From assembly GCF_025210605.1 (NCBI RefSeq), contig NZ_JAOARI010000030.1, positions 1 to 50,893 on the forward strand: 50,893 bases of DNA, in the 5' to 3' direction. This DNA is from Halodesulfovibrio sp. GTDB lineage: Bacteria > Desulfobacterota > Desulfovibrionia > Desulfovibrionales > Desulfovibrionaceae. The notes below the pieces were generated by a model. The model had not been told where the DNA came from. It saw only the letters and a program-made list of their open reading frames with translations, and did not search any database. Shown piece after piece: positions 1-8,355 of the stretch. Position 1 is the stretch's first letter. Every line of letters starts with the position of its first letter. Made by a program: the position numbers and the translations under genes.

Positions 1-19
1 ATTTTTCTGCATTTTTTAC

Positions 20-49
20 TTGCATGTCATTCAAGTTTTCCTTAGTAAT
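20..49 (+). promoter_or_regulatory. Promoter of tRNA-Pro copy 1
   Basis: A sigma-70-like promoter fits here: TTGCAT at 20-25, a 17-base spacer, and TAGTAA at 43-48. It is followed by a GC-rich stretch (CCGCGA) just before the tRNA, the kind of discriminator typical of stringently controlled stable-RNA genes. The same upstream block, with TTGCAA in place of TTGCAT, precedes tRNA copies 2-4. The hexamers are imperfect, so the call rests mainly on conservation among the four copies. Confidence 0.5.
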
Positions 50-60
50 CTTTTCCGCGA

Positions 61-137
<77 letters not shown>

Positions 138-145
138 CGAATTTT

Positions 146-177
146 AAGCTCACAGCACATGCTGTGAGCTTTTTTTG
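146..177 (+). terminator. Intrinsic terminator of tRNA-Pro copy 1
   Basis: A perfect inverted repeat (AGCTCACAGCA and its complement) is followed directly by a run of T. It lies 8 bases after the tRNA 3' end. Each of the four tRNA copies carries its own version. Confidence 0.9.
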
Positions 178-297
178 TTTCCACTCTCACCACATCGAAT
201 AATTCACACTCCTTCCTATAAAAAGCTTTTATTTCGAAACAATACGGCGTATCTACTCTCTTTGTTACAATCTTGTCATTTTTCGGGAGTATTCACT

Positions 298-981
298 GTG
301 GTTTTGCCTATCGGTTCTTTTTTTAATGTTGCCTGTATTGTCCTTGGGGGCGTGTGCGGTCTTGCTCTTGGTGGTCGACTTCCAGAACGCGTTCGAAACA
401 TTGTATTTTCTGGACTCGGATTATGTGTTCTCATCATTGGCATCCAAATGGGAATGCAAAGCAAAAACCTCTTAGTGCTCGTATTCAGTGTATTACTTGG
501 CTCTATCACTGGCGAACTCTTAAATCTCGAAAAAAAGCTTACGCAAGCCGCCGACAAACTTAAGAACCTTATTCGATCAAATAATTCAAAGTTCACAGAA
601 GGCTTTGTTTCCACCTCTGTTCTCTTCTGCATCGGCTCAATGGCTATTTTAGGATCTTTTGAAGAAGGGTTACGCGGCGACCACACCATCTTGTTCACAA
701 AGGCAATTCTTGACGGTTTCGCAGCTATGGCGTTCGCCGCAACATATGGAGCAGGCGTACTTTTTTCAGCCATCCCTGTTTTTGTCTATCAAGGCAGCCT
801 CACTGAGCTGGCAACCTATCTGCAACCAATTATGACCGACACCATGATGACAGAACTTACAGCCACCGGTGGCGCACTTATCATCGGGATAGGAATAAAT
901 CTGCTTGAGCTTCGAAAAATCAGCCTGACAAACATGCTCCCCGCCTTACTGTTTGCCCCGTTGTTAGCTGCATTTTGTTAA
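298..981 (+). CDS. DUF554 family membrane protein (YqgA-like)
   Basis: This is a predicted inner-membrane protein of about 227 residues in the DUF554/YqgA family; its biochemical role is not known to me. It is rich in long hydrophobic segments with Gly-rich motifs, and its start (PIGSFFNV, then GGVCGLALG) matches the usual N-terminus of the family. The frame stays open back to 175, but I chose GTG at 298: GGGAG ends 8 bases upstream, and family members normally begin just before this PIG motif. The extra N-terminal residues of the longer frame look unlike a protein. It stands alone, after tRNA-Pro copy 1 and convergent with pcp. Confidence 0.82.
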   Translation: MVLPIGSFFNVACIVLGGVCGLALGGRLPERVRNIVFSGLGLCVLIIGIQMGMQSKNLLVLVFSVLLGSITGELLNLEKKLTQAADKLKNLIRSNNSKFTEGFVSTSVLFCIGSMAILGSFEEGLRGDHTILFTKAILDGFAAMAFAATYGAGVLFSAIPVFVYQGSLTELATYLQPIMTDTMMTELTATGGALIIGIGINLLELRKISLTNMLPALLFAPLLAAFC

Positions 982-1137
982 TGCAGGGCTGCCTTCTAGC
1001 TCTACGCACAATTACGGCACAACTCTTTTCTCATGTGCAGAAAAACCACAGAGGTATATGTTGCCGTGCGCCCTATGCACTCTTTTCTATTGAAGTTTCA
1101 TCACACTTACCCTGTCGAGCATTACCGAAAATACATA

Positions 1138-1806
1138 TTAAATCTGCCAGCACGAAAGCACTGGGGCATCGACATCCCGCTCATGCTCCATTGCAGCTTT
1201 AATCCCCACTGTCAGCCCGCCAACAGTCGTTTCTAATGACATACTTGGCTTGCCAAGAAACGCGTCCGTTGCAGCAACTTCCGGCAACGTAGGCAAATGA
1301 ATCCAACCAGCTCTTATAGGAAGGTGACTCGCTTCTATGTAGTGCAGAACACCATACATAAGATGGTTGCACATCAAGGTTCCAGCGGCATCAGAAATAT
1401 CTGCCGGAAATCCCGCTTTTCGCATCGCCAAGACCATCGCACGCAATGGCAACGTTGAATAATACGCCGCTGGTCCTCCGGGAACCACAGGCTCACCCTG
1501 CTGCTTTAAGCCGTCGTTATCCTGAAGCCCATACCGAGTTGAATCACTGATATTTTGCGCAATACGCTCAATTGTGAGCATAGCCCTACCGCCAAACTCA
1601 CCAAGCATTATAACCATCACAGGTTCAAACTCTTTAATCGCCGTTATCACCGTATTAATGCATTTAAACCAGTAACTCGGCGCTTCTATACCAACAACAC
1701 GCGCACCAGCTATATTCATACCATCCAAAGCTCTTGCTGATTGATTCGCAGGATTCACAGGCGTAATTCCGTACGGTCCGAAGCCTGTAACTAAGATTGT
1801 ATCCAT
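1138..1806 (-). CDS. pcp: Pyroglutamyl-peptidase I (pyrrolidone-carboxylate peptidase)
   Basis: This cytoplasmic cysteine peptidase (family C15) removes an N-terminal pyroglutamate from peptides. The 222-residue length is normal for the family. The N-terminus VTGFGPYG matches the family signature. The catalytic triad can be assigned as E80 (in TIERIAQN), C146 (in GTLMCNHLMYG) and H170 (in GWIHLP). The usual G-x-AGGR motif reads GEFGGR here, a mild departure from most members. The gene is monocistronic, converges with the DUF554 gene and lies between tRNA-Pro copies 1 and 2. Confidence 0.93.
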   Translation of the reverse strand: MDTILVTGFGPYGITPVNPANQSARALDGMNIAGARVVGIEAPSYWFKCINTVITAIKEFEPVMVIMLGEFGGRAMLTIERIAQNISDSTRYGLQDNDGLKQQGEPVVPGGPAAYYSTLPLRAMVLAMRKAGFPADISDAAGTLMCNHLMYGVLHYIEASHLPIRAGWIHLPTLPEVAATDAFLGKPSMSLETTVGGLTVGIKAAMEHERDVDAPVLSCWQI

Positions 1807-2214
1807 CTAATTGCTCCTTGTTGCACTGATCCCCAGACACACCCGCCACACTTTAGTGCGGTATTCTAAGATCACCTCTGCACCAATAGTAACACTAGAG
1901 CATACAAAATTTCGTTACAAGAACACTACCCAATCTATAACTTCCAAATACGGCTTTGAAAAAACGAATGATCCTATTTAAGCGAATTATAACTATAAAA
2001 TAATCAAAGTATCATGCATGGCTTACTCATTTTTTTCTTCCTACGGCTTCTTTATTTTTTAAAAGTTCAAAAGTAGTTACTTAGCAACACGTACTTCGTT
2101 ACAATACAACTTACATTGACCTTCAAAGCTATCTGCATTTTTTGCATCTTTTTTATCTTTTTTGCATTTTTTACTTGCAAGTCTTTTCAGTTTTCCTTAC
2201 TTACTTTCTCGCGA
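1807..2214. other. AT-rich intergenic region upstream of pcp and tRNA copy 2
   Basis: No convincing gene is seen in these 408 bases. The left part must hold the pcp promoter (minus strand). The last 60 bases repeat the tRNA promoter block, with TTGCAA and a TTACTT-like -10 before a CGCGA discriminator. Open frames crossing into the tRNA are not coding. Confidence 0.6.
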
Positions 2215-2291
<77 letters not shown>

Positions 2292-2298
2292 CGAATTT

Positions 2299-2330
2299 TA
2301 AGCTCACAGTACACACTGTGAGCTTTTTTT
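2299..2330 (+). terminator. Intrinsic terminator of tRNA-Pro copy 2
   Basis: The stem AAGCTCACAGT with complementary ACTGTGAGCTT is followed by a run of T. It is the counterpart of the terminator after copy 1, with a compensatory change (C to T at the end of the stem and its partner G to A). Confidence 0.9.
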
Positions 2331-2472
2331 GTATGAACTGCTTCCCAGTATCAAAAAAAGCAGCATCAGTTCACCTTTTCCAGAACAAGTCACAGAAAGA
2401 TGGGGGAAATTTTATAAATTTGCATTTTTTACTTGCAAGTCCTTTAACTTTTCCTTACTTACTTTCTCGCGA

Positions 2473-2549
<77 letters not shown>

Positions 2550-2557
2550 CGAAATTT

Positions 2558-2588
2558 AAGCTCACAGTACATACTGTGAGCTTTTTTT
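2558..2588 (+). terminator. Intrinsic terminator of tRNA-Pro copy 3
   Basis: The stem AAGCTCACAGT with its complement ACTGTGAGCTT is followed by a run of T, as after copy 2. Confidence 0.9.
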
Positions 2589-2730
2589 GTATGAACCGCT
2601 CAACAGTATCAAAAAGAGCAGCATGCAGTTCACCTTTTCCAGAACAAATCATAGAAAAATGAGGGAAATTTTATAAATTTGCATTTTTTACTTGCAAGTC
2701 CTTTAACTTTTCCTTACTTACTTTCTCCGA

Positions 2731-2807
<77 letters not shown>

Positions 2808-2815
2808 CGAATTTT

Positions 2816-2847
2816 AAGCTCACAGTACACACTGTGAGCTTTTTTTG
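2816..2847 (+). terminator. Intrinsic terminator of tRNA-Pro copy 4
   Basis: The AAGCTCACAGT / ACTGTGAGCTT stem and T run are the same as after copy 2. Confidence 0.9.
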
Positions 2848-3045
2848 TATGCAACAACCAAAGGACACCAAATAACCGTCCATCCCGCCAATCTACTTTT
2901 CTATCAGCACCCTACTTTTTTACAGTTCTATAAGCTGACACTCAAGATGAAATTTTTGCACTCTCGAAATGAGAAAATATACGAATTAAAAAACTGTAAG
3001 AAATTACCAACAGTTTTTTTGTCTATCTGTCTTAATCGAAAAGAC

Positions 3046-4395
3046 ATTTTTAGCTGCCTGTGCGGCAGTGAACGGACACTCCCACCCTTGTTGCGCCCAT
3101 CCTTCATTTCTAAGCTGCCTGTGCGGCAGTGAACCTCTTGTTGCGTACATTAAGAACAGTCCTCGCTTTCTAAGCTGCCTGTGCGGCAGTGAACCCCGAT
3201 GAATTGAACCGTGCGTTGCGTTCGCTTTTCTAAGCTGCCTGTGCGGCAGTTAACATGACTATAGAACGGGCGTTCCACATCTAATTTTCTAAGCTGCCTG
3301 TGCGGCAGTGAACTCCTAATAAGAAAATCATTGACACCTACCGTTTTTCTAAGCTGCCTGTGCGGCAGTGAACAAACACGGCAGGAATTAGTGGATTACG
3401 TTAATTTTCTAAGCTGCCTGTGCGGCAGTGAACAATCAATGGACGATTGAGTGATTTCAGGATTGTTTCTAAGCTGCCTGTGCGGCAGTGAACCACCAGC
3501 AGGGGGTAACATAGCAGGCAATTCAGTTTCTAAGCTGCCTGTGCGGCAGTGAACGGGTACCATTTTAGAGATGGAATTTCGTTCGATTTCTAAGCTGCCT
3601 GTGCGGCAGTGAACATTTTTTATATATTTAATGAACGCTTTTGTTGTTTCTAAGCTGCCTGTGCGGCAGTGAACATTTCCGACGCACTCAAACGCGCGCC
3701 TTTACATTTCTAAGCTGCCTGTGCGGCAGTGAACAATAAAAAACTCATTTCGCGCCCTATTCCTGATTTCTAAGCTGCCTGTGCGGCAGTGAACATGGGT
3801 TGTCACATTGACAGATACTCCGCCATTTTCTAAGCTGCCTGTGCGGCAGTGAACACCATTCACCGCTACAGAGCGCTCTACGTTCGTTTCTAAGCTGCCT
3901 GTGCGGCAGTGAACGTGTAACTCCGTTTAAAACTGGTATTTTTCATTTTCTAAGCTGCCTGTGCGGCAGTGAACTCAGCATGAGTACAACCTTTTTCTGT
4001 GCGCGATTTCTAAGCTGCCTGTGCGGCAGTGAACGAAAAATAACACGGTGGTAGGTCAGTCCTATATTTCTAAGCTGCCTGTGCGGCAGTGAACGTGACG
4101 GGACACATTACGACATTGGCAGCGATTTTCTAAGCTGCCTGTGCGGCAGTGAACAAACACACGAAATCGTATTGATTGATTTTATCTTTCTAAGCTGCCT
4201 GTGCGGCAGTGAACTAACCGGAATACGCGCTGTGAGTGTTCCGTCAGTTTCTAAGCTGCCTGTGCGGCAGTGAACCCCGATTTAGCCTCAGGGGATGATG
4301 TAAAATTTTTCTAAGCTGCCTGTGCGGCAGTGAACTTCAGGGAGTGCTTTAGCGAGTGCAGCAAGTGTTTCTAAGCTGCCTGTGCGGCAGTGAAC
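3046..4395 (-). CRISPR. CRISPR array 1, type I-F, 23 repeats and 22 spacers
   Basis: A 28-base repeat recurs every 60 bases with spacers of 31-33 bases. On the plus strand it begins TTTCTAAG and ends GCAGTGAAC; on the minus strand it has the type I-F form, opening GTTCACTGCC and closing with CTTAGAAA. The hairpin CTGCC/GGCAG is the substrate type of Cas6f, so transcription should run on the minus strand from the leader at 4396-4523, just after cas6f. The leader-distal repeat (3046-3073) differs from consensus at three positions and the fourth (ending 3254) has one change; the others look uniform. No two spacers in this array looked alike. Protospacers could not be searched. Confidence 0.98.
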
Positions 4396-4523
4396 TGTAA
4401 ATCCTTTTGTATATCCCTTAGTGTATCAACAGATTAGGGAAAAAACATCATTTTACCCTTTTTTAAACGCCATTCAAAATACCCTTTAAATTAAGCATGT
4501 TACAAAATGCGATAAAAAAAGGG
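4396..4523 (-). promoter_or_regulatory. CRISPR leader 1 with IHF consensus site
   Basis: This AT-rich stretch separates cas6f from the first repeat of array 1. At 4424-4436, 28 bases from the repeat, TATCAACAGATTA matches the IHF consensus WATCAANNNNTTR at every defined position. TTTTACCC begins at offset 56 from the repeat (4451); the same word starts at offset 56 in the leader of array 2. The leader should carry the array promoter and the integration signals for new spacers. Known I-F and I-E systems use IHF at the leader for adaptation; its role here is inferred. Confidence 0.8.
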
Positions 4524-5081
4524 TTAAAACCAAGGGATCGTCGCTGTAGAGCTAAGTCCATAGGAACTAAACGCTCCAGAAACAGCTTCTTTTTGAATAG
4601 CTCCGTGGGCAATGTAAATTCGCATCATGCTATTCGTCGAAAGGCTACGTAGTTGGATATACGGATGCGTCAGCATATCACTACCACGCTCTTGTATTGC
4701 TTCCTGTGCAGCCTCTTCTGTGAGCCACCCTTTTGCTACAGAACGCTTACGTTTATTGTGTGCACTTTTTTTCTGCACACGCCTTACTGTTCTATACCGT
4801 ACAGTATCTTTCGGGACTGGTTTAATGGAAGATTGTTCTACATAGTCACGTAAACCCTTCATCCAATTATCACACAATAAAAGTTCCAGCTTCTGTTGTG
4901 TGCCATGCAAACGTAGAACAGCCCCCAAACAACATGCCGTTACTTCAGGAAAACTTACTCCAATTTGCTTTTCACCATATGCTCCAATTTGTCGATGGAG
5001 TTTAGCAAAAAGATTATTCATAAGCATGGGGGAAGAAAATTCCAAATCTGGAAGCACCGTGAAGTCAAGGTAATAATCCAT
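4524..5081 (-). CDS. cas6f: Type I-F CRISPR endoribonuclease Cas6f (Csy4)
   Basis: Cas6f cuts the array transcript at the base of each repeat hairpin and stays bound to the 3' end of the crRNA in the Csy complex. The 185-residue length is typical. Catalytic H29 (in AKLHRQI) and S148 (in RSLSTNS) fall at the same numbers as in the well-studied Pseudomonas Csy4. The Arg/Lys-rich helix that enters the RNA major groove is seen at about 95-117. The start ATG follows a GGAG 8 bases upstream and lies 3 bases after the csy3 stop, so the two are probably translationally coupled. It is the last cas gene of the operon, with array 1 directly downstream. Confidence 0.96.
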   Translation of the reverse strand: MDYYLDFTVLPDLEFSSPMLMNNLFAKLHRQIGAYGEKQIGVSFPEVTACCLGAVLRLHGTQQKLELLLCDNWMKGLRDYVEQSSIKPVPKDTVRYRTVRRVQKKSAHNKRKRSVAKGWLTEEAAQEAIQERGSDMLTHPYIQLRSLSTNSMMRIYIAHGAIQKEAVSGAFSSYGLSSTATIPWF

Positions 5082-5084
5082 TAC

Positions 5085-6077
5085 TTACTCTCCAAAAACT
5101 CCACCTCTAATGAACATTGCCATAATGTAGTGCTGCTGCTCTACAGAAGGAGCTTTATCCTTAAGCAGCCAGTTATCCAGCAAAGTATAAAAATCCTGCT
5201 TAGGTTTAGGCTGCCGGTATGCCTTACCCCTGTTGGTAACTGAGCCAAACGGCTCTACAGCAATGGGACCGACTTCTTCAGCTTCAGGATACCATGTATC
5301 AATGGTGCGAAGAGCATTCCCAATTTTCTGAGAATGCATAGCTGCCACGCCATTAAGCTGGTATAGATGCTTACTCTTATCACCCTTTTCAAGCACTAAT
5401 TCCTGAGAAGGAAATACCGTTTGTGCAGCACCAAGCTTAGTAAAAGCATGCACATGAAGTAATACAGTTTCTTCGCCCTTCAAGCCTTTCTCAATAGCAA
5501 GAGCAAGCTCTTTCACGGCTTCCTCTTTACCGAAACTACGCAATGAATAGCAAAGGCTGTCAAAAACCCATTTTTCATCACCCAGCGACACCCTGACTTC
5601 AACCTCTTCTGCCCCTACTCTGTTGCGCCATAAGAAACGCCCATTAGCAATATTTTGTGCATAGCGGGAAGCAAGTTCACTGAATCCGTGTTCCGCAACA
5701 TAGCCTTCTATAAGAGAAGAAAGCGCTTGCTGGTACTCTGGGCTATTGCAAGTAGATGGTACTTCTAATCCACCAAGCACGCGTAAAGAAAAATGAACAT
5801 GCAGCGTGTCAGCATCAAAAGGAAGTGCTGCGGTATCCACAGTTTGTAAATTGGCTTTTTGAATTTCAGCATCAAGCTTTGCAGAGTCACTCGCAATAGC
5901 TTTTTTCAGCCTATTAGAAATAGTACCGCGTACAGCTTTTTCTGTAACCAGAATGGGCTGCCATGCAGATGCCGTATCACGAGCATCCCAATCGCCAGCA
6001 CTGAATATCGCATCGGAGCAAGCGAGTTTACTTTCAAAAGCTAACACAGATGGAGTAGATAATTTCTTAGTAGCCAT
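5085..6077 (-). CDS. csy3: Type I-F Csy3 (Cas7f), crRNA backbone subunit
   Basis: Csy3/Cas7f forms the multi-copy filament that holds the crRNA in the I-F surveillance complex. The 330-residue protein starts [19 protein letters not shown], a typical Csy3 N-terminus, and its length suits the family. The call rests on this N-terminus and on its place between csy2 and cas6f; I do not assign individual RNA-contacting residues. The start is clear, with AAGGAG about 9 bases before the ATG. It is 21 bases after csy2 and nearly touches cas6f. Confidence 0.95.
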   Translation of the reverse strand: MATKKLSTPSVLAFESKLACSDAIFSAGDWDARDTASAWQPILVTEKAVRGTISNRLKKAIASDSAKLDAEIQKANLQTVDTAALPFDADTLHVHFSLRVLGGLEVPSTCNSPEYQQALSSLIEGYVAEHGFSELASRYAQNIANGRFLWRNRVGAEEVEVRVSLGDEKWVFDSLCYSLRSFGKEEAVKELALAIEKGLKGEETVLLHVHAFTKLGAAQTVFPSQELVLEKGDKSKHLYQLNGVAAMHSQKIGNALRTIDTWYPEAEEVGPIAVEPFGSVTNRGKAYRQPKPKQDFYTLLDNWLLKDKAPSVEQQHYIMAMFIRGGVFGE

Positions 6078-6098
6078 GAGATATTCTCCTTAATATGA

Positions 6099-7013
6099 TT
6101 AGTCTTCTGTAGGTTCGGTAGTTATATGAGGAGCACAGGTGCAAACGTAATATGGGTCGTCGTATTTATATTCCCAAAGGACCTCATCCATAGAGTTAAT
6201 TCTGGAAGGGCTAAGCCATTCGGCAATACTAAATACGGCTTCAACAAAGCTGAAGGGAACTGTTGCATTGCGTGCATTTAGTACGCTACCGGGTTCACAA
6301 CACTCAGTAAGCCGCTTGTAACCAATAGTAACTGGAACGAGGTACCCTTTTTCAGGCTTTTCTAGCCGGTTCCATTCTATCTCGTTGTCTGGGTGCTCTA
6401 CGCATTCACGCTGAATTGTGACAAAATCTAGCCAAGCCTCCAGCATGTTTTTTGAATGTGCATGCTCCTGAAAATGCTTTTGAAGATAGTCTGTCCTATC
6501 TGCAAGAAGAAACCCCGGAAGCAACGGACGCAACAATTTACGAATATCTGTATCTTCGTCTGGCATAGCAGAAGCATAACAACGACCAATTGTGGTGATT
6601 CTTCCTCCTGCCAGTTTATGCTGCTGCGCCAACTCGAAAAGATGTGAACAAAATTCATTTTCTTTTTCAGTATTACCAGCAGACAGATTTTCGCATTCGA
6701 TAATAAGCGATACCGTCATATGCATGCGTCCTTCTTCTACTATTGGAGCTGTGGCACCTGTTTTGAGAAGAGGATTACGGGTTTGCGAAAAAGCCCAGTC
6801 ACTCCAATAACCAGCCTGATGTGCGTGTATCTGATGGTCGTGCGCCATTACACTGCATCGAGTTAACGTTACACCGTGTGTTTTTTCTGTAGAGCGGGAT
6901 AATGCATGCACAAAACCTAAAAACTGTGTGATAGCAGGAAAACCATACGTGAACCCTGCAACCGCGTTAGCATTTTCAACACGTATATTTTTCAGGATGA
7001 GTAACGAGCTCAT
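6099..7013 (-). CDS. csy2: Type I-F Csy2 (Cas5f)
   Basis: Csy2/Cas5f pairs with Csy1 at the 5' end of the crRNA in the Csy complex. The 304-residue protein opens with MSSLLILKNIRVENANAVAG, followed by GFPAITQFLGFVHALSR, both characteristic of Csy2. Its ATG overlaps the csy1 stop (ATGA at 7010-7013), so translation is coupled and the two partners would be made in balance. The function follows from family and context. Confidence 0.95.
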   Translation of the reverse strand: MSSLLILKNIRVENANAVAGFTYGFPAITQFLGFVHALSRSTEKTHGVTLTRCSVMAHDHQIHAHQAGYWSDWAFSQTRNPLLKTGATAPIVEEGRMHMTVSLIIECENLSAGNTEKENEFCSHLFELAQQHKLAGGRITTIGRCYASAMPDEDTDIRKLLRPLLPGFLLADRTDYLQKHFQEHAHSKNMLEAWLDFVTIQRECVEHPDNEIEWNRLEKPEKGYLVPVTIGYKRLTECCEPGSVLNARNATVPFSFVEAVFSIAEWLSPSRINSMDEVLWEYKYDDPYYVCTCAPHITTEPTED

Positions 7014-8341
7014 ACGTCGCCCCCTTCTGGAGTACCTGTTTCACGAAGTCCCTGAAGAAAAGCTTTTTTCCACACAGATGCCTCAACCATTGCAAAGTGC
7101 ATGTTTTTTTCTTTTGTCAATTTCATCAGCTTGTCATTAAGCCATTGTGCAAAGCTACCTGCAACAGCATCTTTCCATTTTGCCTGCTCATACCGCATCT
7201 GATGTTTAGGATTAGTATTAAATGGATCGAGCCACAGCCTTTGGGCGGCAGGAAGATTGCTCGCGCTGCTCCAACCTGCTGGGTTCTGCTGCTGCACCTG
7301 AATAGCGCAAACAAGAATATGGTCGATAATTTCATCCACAATTCTTTCCCTGTAAGCACGCATAGGCTTGTTGCTTTCTTTTTCAAATACAGAGCACAGA
7401 AACGTTCCTAATCTATTGATATGATGATCTGTCGCTTTCCAGACTGGATACGATGCAAAAAAACTGTTCTGCATTGCAGGAAATCTATTTCTGCTTTTCC
7501 ACTGTGGTGGTTTACAAGACAGAAGGTATGACCTGCCGCCGCGTTCAGAGTTTTTTTGCGATACATTTTGCGGCTTAGTACCACCATGGTTCATTACAGC
7601 TAAATCCGGAAAGTACGTAATTTTGAAATCAGATTGGGCGTTATTTTTCTTTGCTTCGCGCGCCTCCTTCGCTTCCTCACTGTATCTTGAGTGATGTATA
7701 GCGTCATAAAGGCTTTGCGAAAGCGCAGAAGAATACAACGGGCTAACTAGATGATACTCCCCTTTTGCAACAGGAAAATATAACTGTTTTGCATAAGTGT
7801 GGCTTGTTGGAGACGAAAGCAGCAAGGCTTTAGAAAGCCCCTCGCCCCATTCTTTCGCCAGAGCTTTATCGTCTGTAAAACCTTCAAGTGCAGAATAGTC
7901 TTGCTCTGCAAGCATGCTGGCAAGTGTGACTCCACCTGCTTCAAGTTGTAGCAGTTTTGCTACATCTAGCGCAGCAGCATTGCCTACAGCATCTACACGA
8001 CACTGTGCCAATGCATCTGTGGATACGTATGCATCTTCCTTGCAAGATGAAAGAGCCAGTAAACTACTCCCCTTAGCAGACGGATGTGTAAATTTGAGAG
8101 CATGCGTTACAATATTGGTTTGATGAGCTCGTTTGGCTGCATCGGTAAGCCATGCAGGAACAGTAAACTTCTCAACTAGCCCTTCCTCTTTTAGTGAATA
8201 CTCACTATCTACTTCTGCAAGAACTTCAGGGCTAGAAGCAGCTTTACGCTTTTTATCTCGTTCTTTATAAAGAGCAGCAAGCTTTACTTCCTTTCGATCA
8301 GACACATAACTACTTATTTTCTCTGCTAATGCAGCACTCAT
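7010..8341 (-). CDS. csy1: Type I-F Csy1 (Cas8f), large subunit
   Basis: Csy1/Cas8f is the large subunit that recognises the PAM and recruits Cas2-3 in type I-F interference. The 443-residue length is normal. The first 60 residues are strongly charged and helical, as in the family, and the C-terminal half holds the segment around NVSQKNSERGGRSYLLSCKP-like text that is typical of Csy1. The start follows an unusually strong ribosome binding site (AAGGAGGAGGT). It begins 14 bases after the cas2-3 stop and overlaps csy2 by four bases. Confidence 0.95.
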   Translation of the reverse strand: MSAALAEKISSYVSDRKEVKLAALYKERDKKRKAASSPEVLAEVDSEYSLKEEGLVEKFTVPAWLTDAAKRAHQTNIVTHALKFTHPSAKGSSLLALSSCKEDAYVSTDALAQCRVDAVGNAAALDVAKLLQLEAGGVTLASMLAEQDYSALEGFTDDKALAKEWGEGLSKALLLSSPTSHTYAKQLYFPVAKGEYHLVSPLYSSALSQSLYDAIHHSRYSEEAKEAREAKKNNAQSDFKITYFPDLAVMNHGGTKPQNVSQKNSERGGRSYLLSCKPPQWKSRNRFPAMQNSFFASYPVWKATDHHINRLGTFLCSVFEKESNKPMRAYRERIVDEIIDHILVCAIQVQQQNPAGWSSASNLPAAQRLWLDPFNTNPKHQMRYEQAKWKDAVAGSFAQWLNDKLMKLTKEKNMHFAMVEASVWKKAFLQGLRETGTPEGGDV

Positions 8342-8355
8342 ACCTCCTCCTTAAG

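Noticed and set aside
175..297. N-terminal extension of the DUF554 protein
   Set aside because: It overlaps the tRNA terminator, lacks a ribosome binding site and does not resemble the family start.
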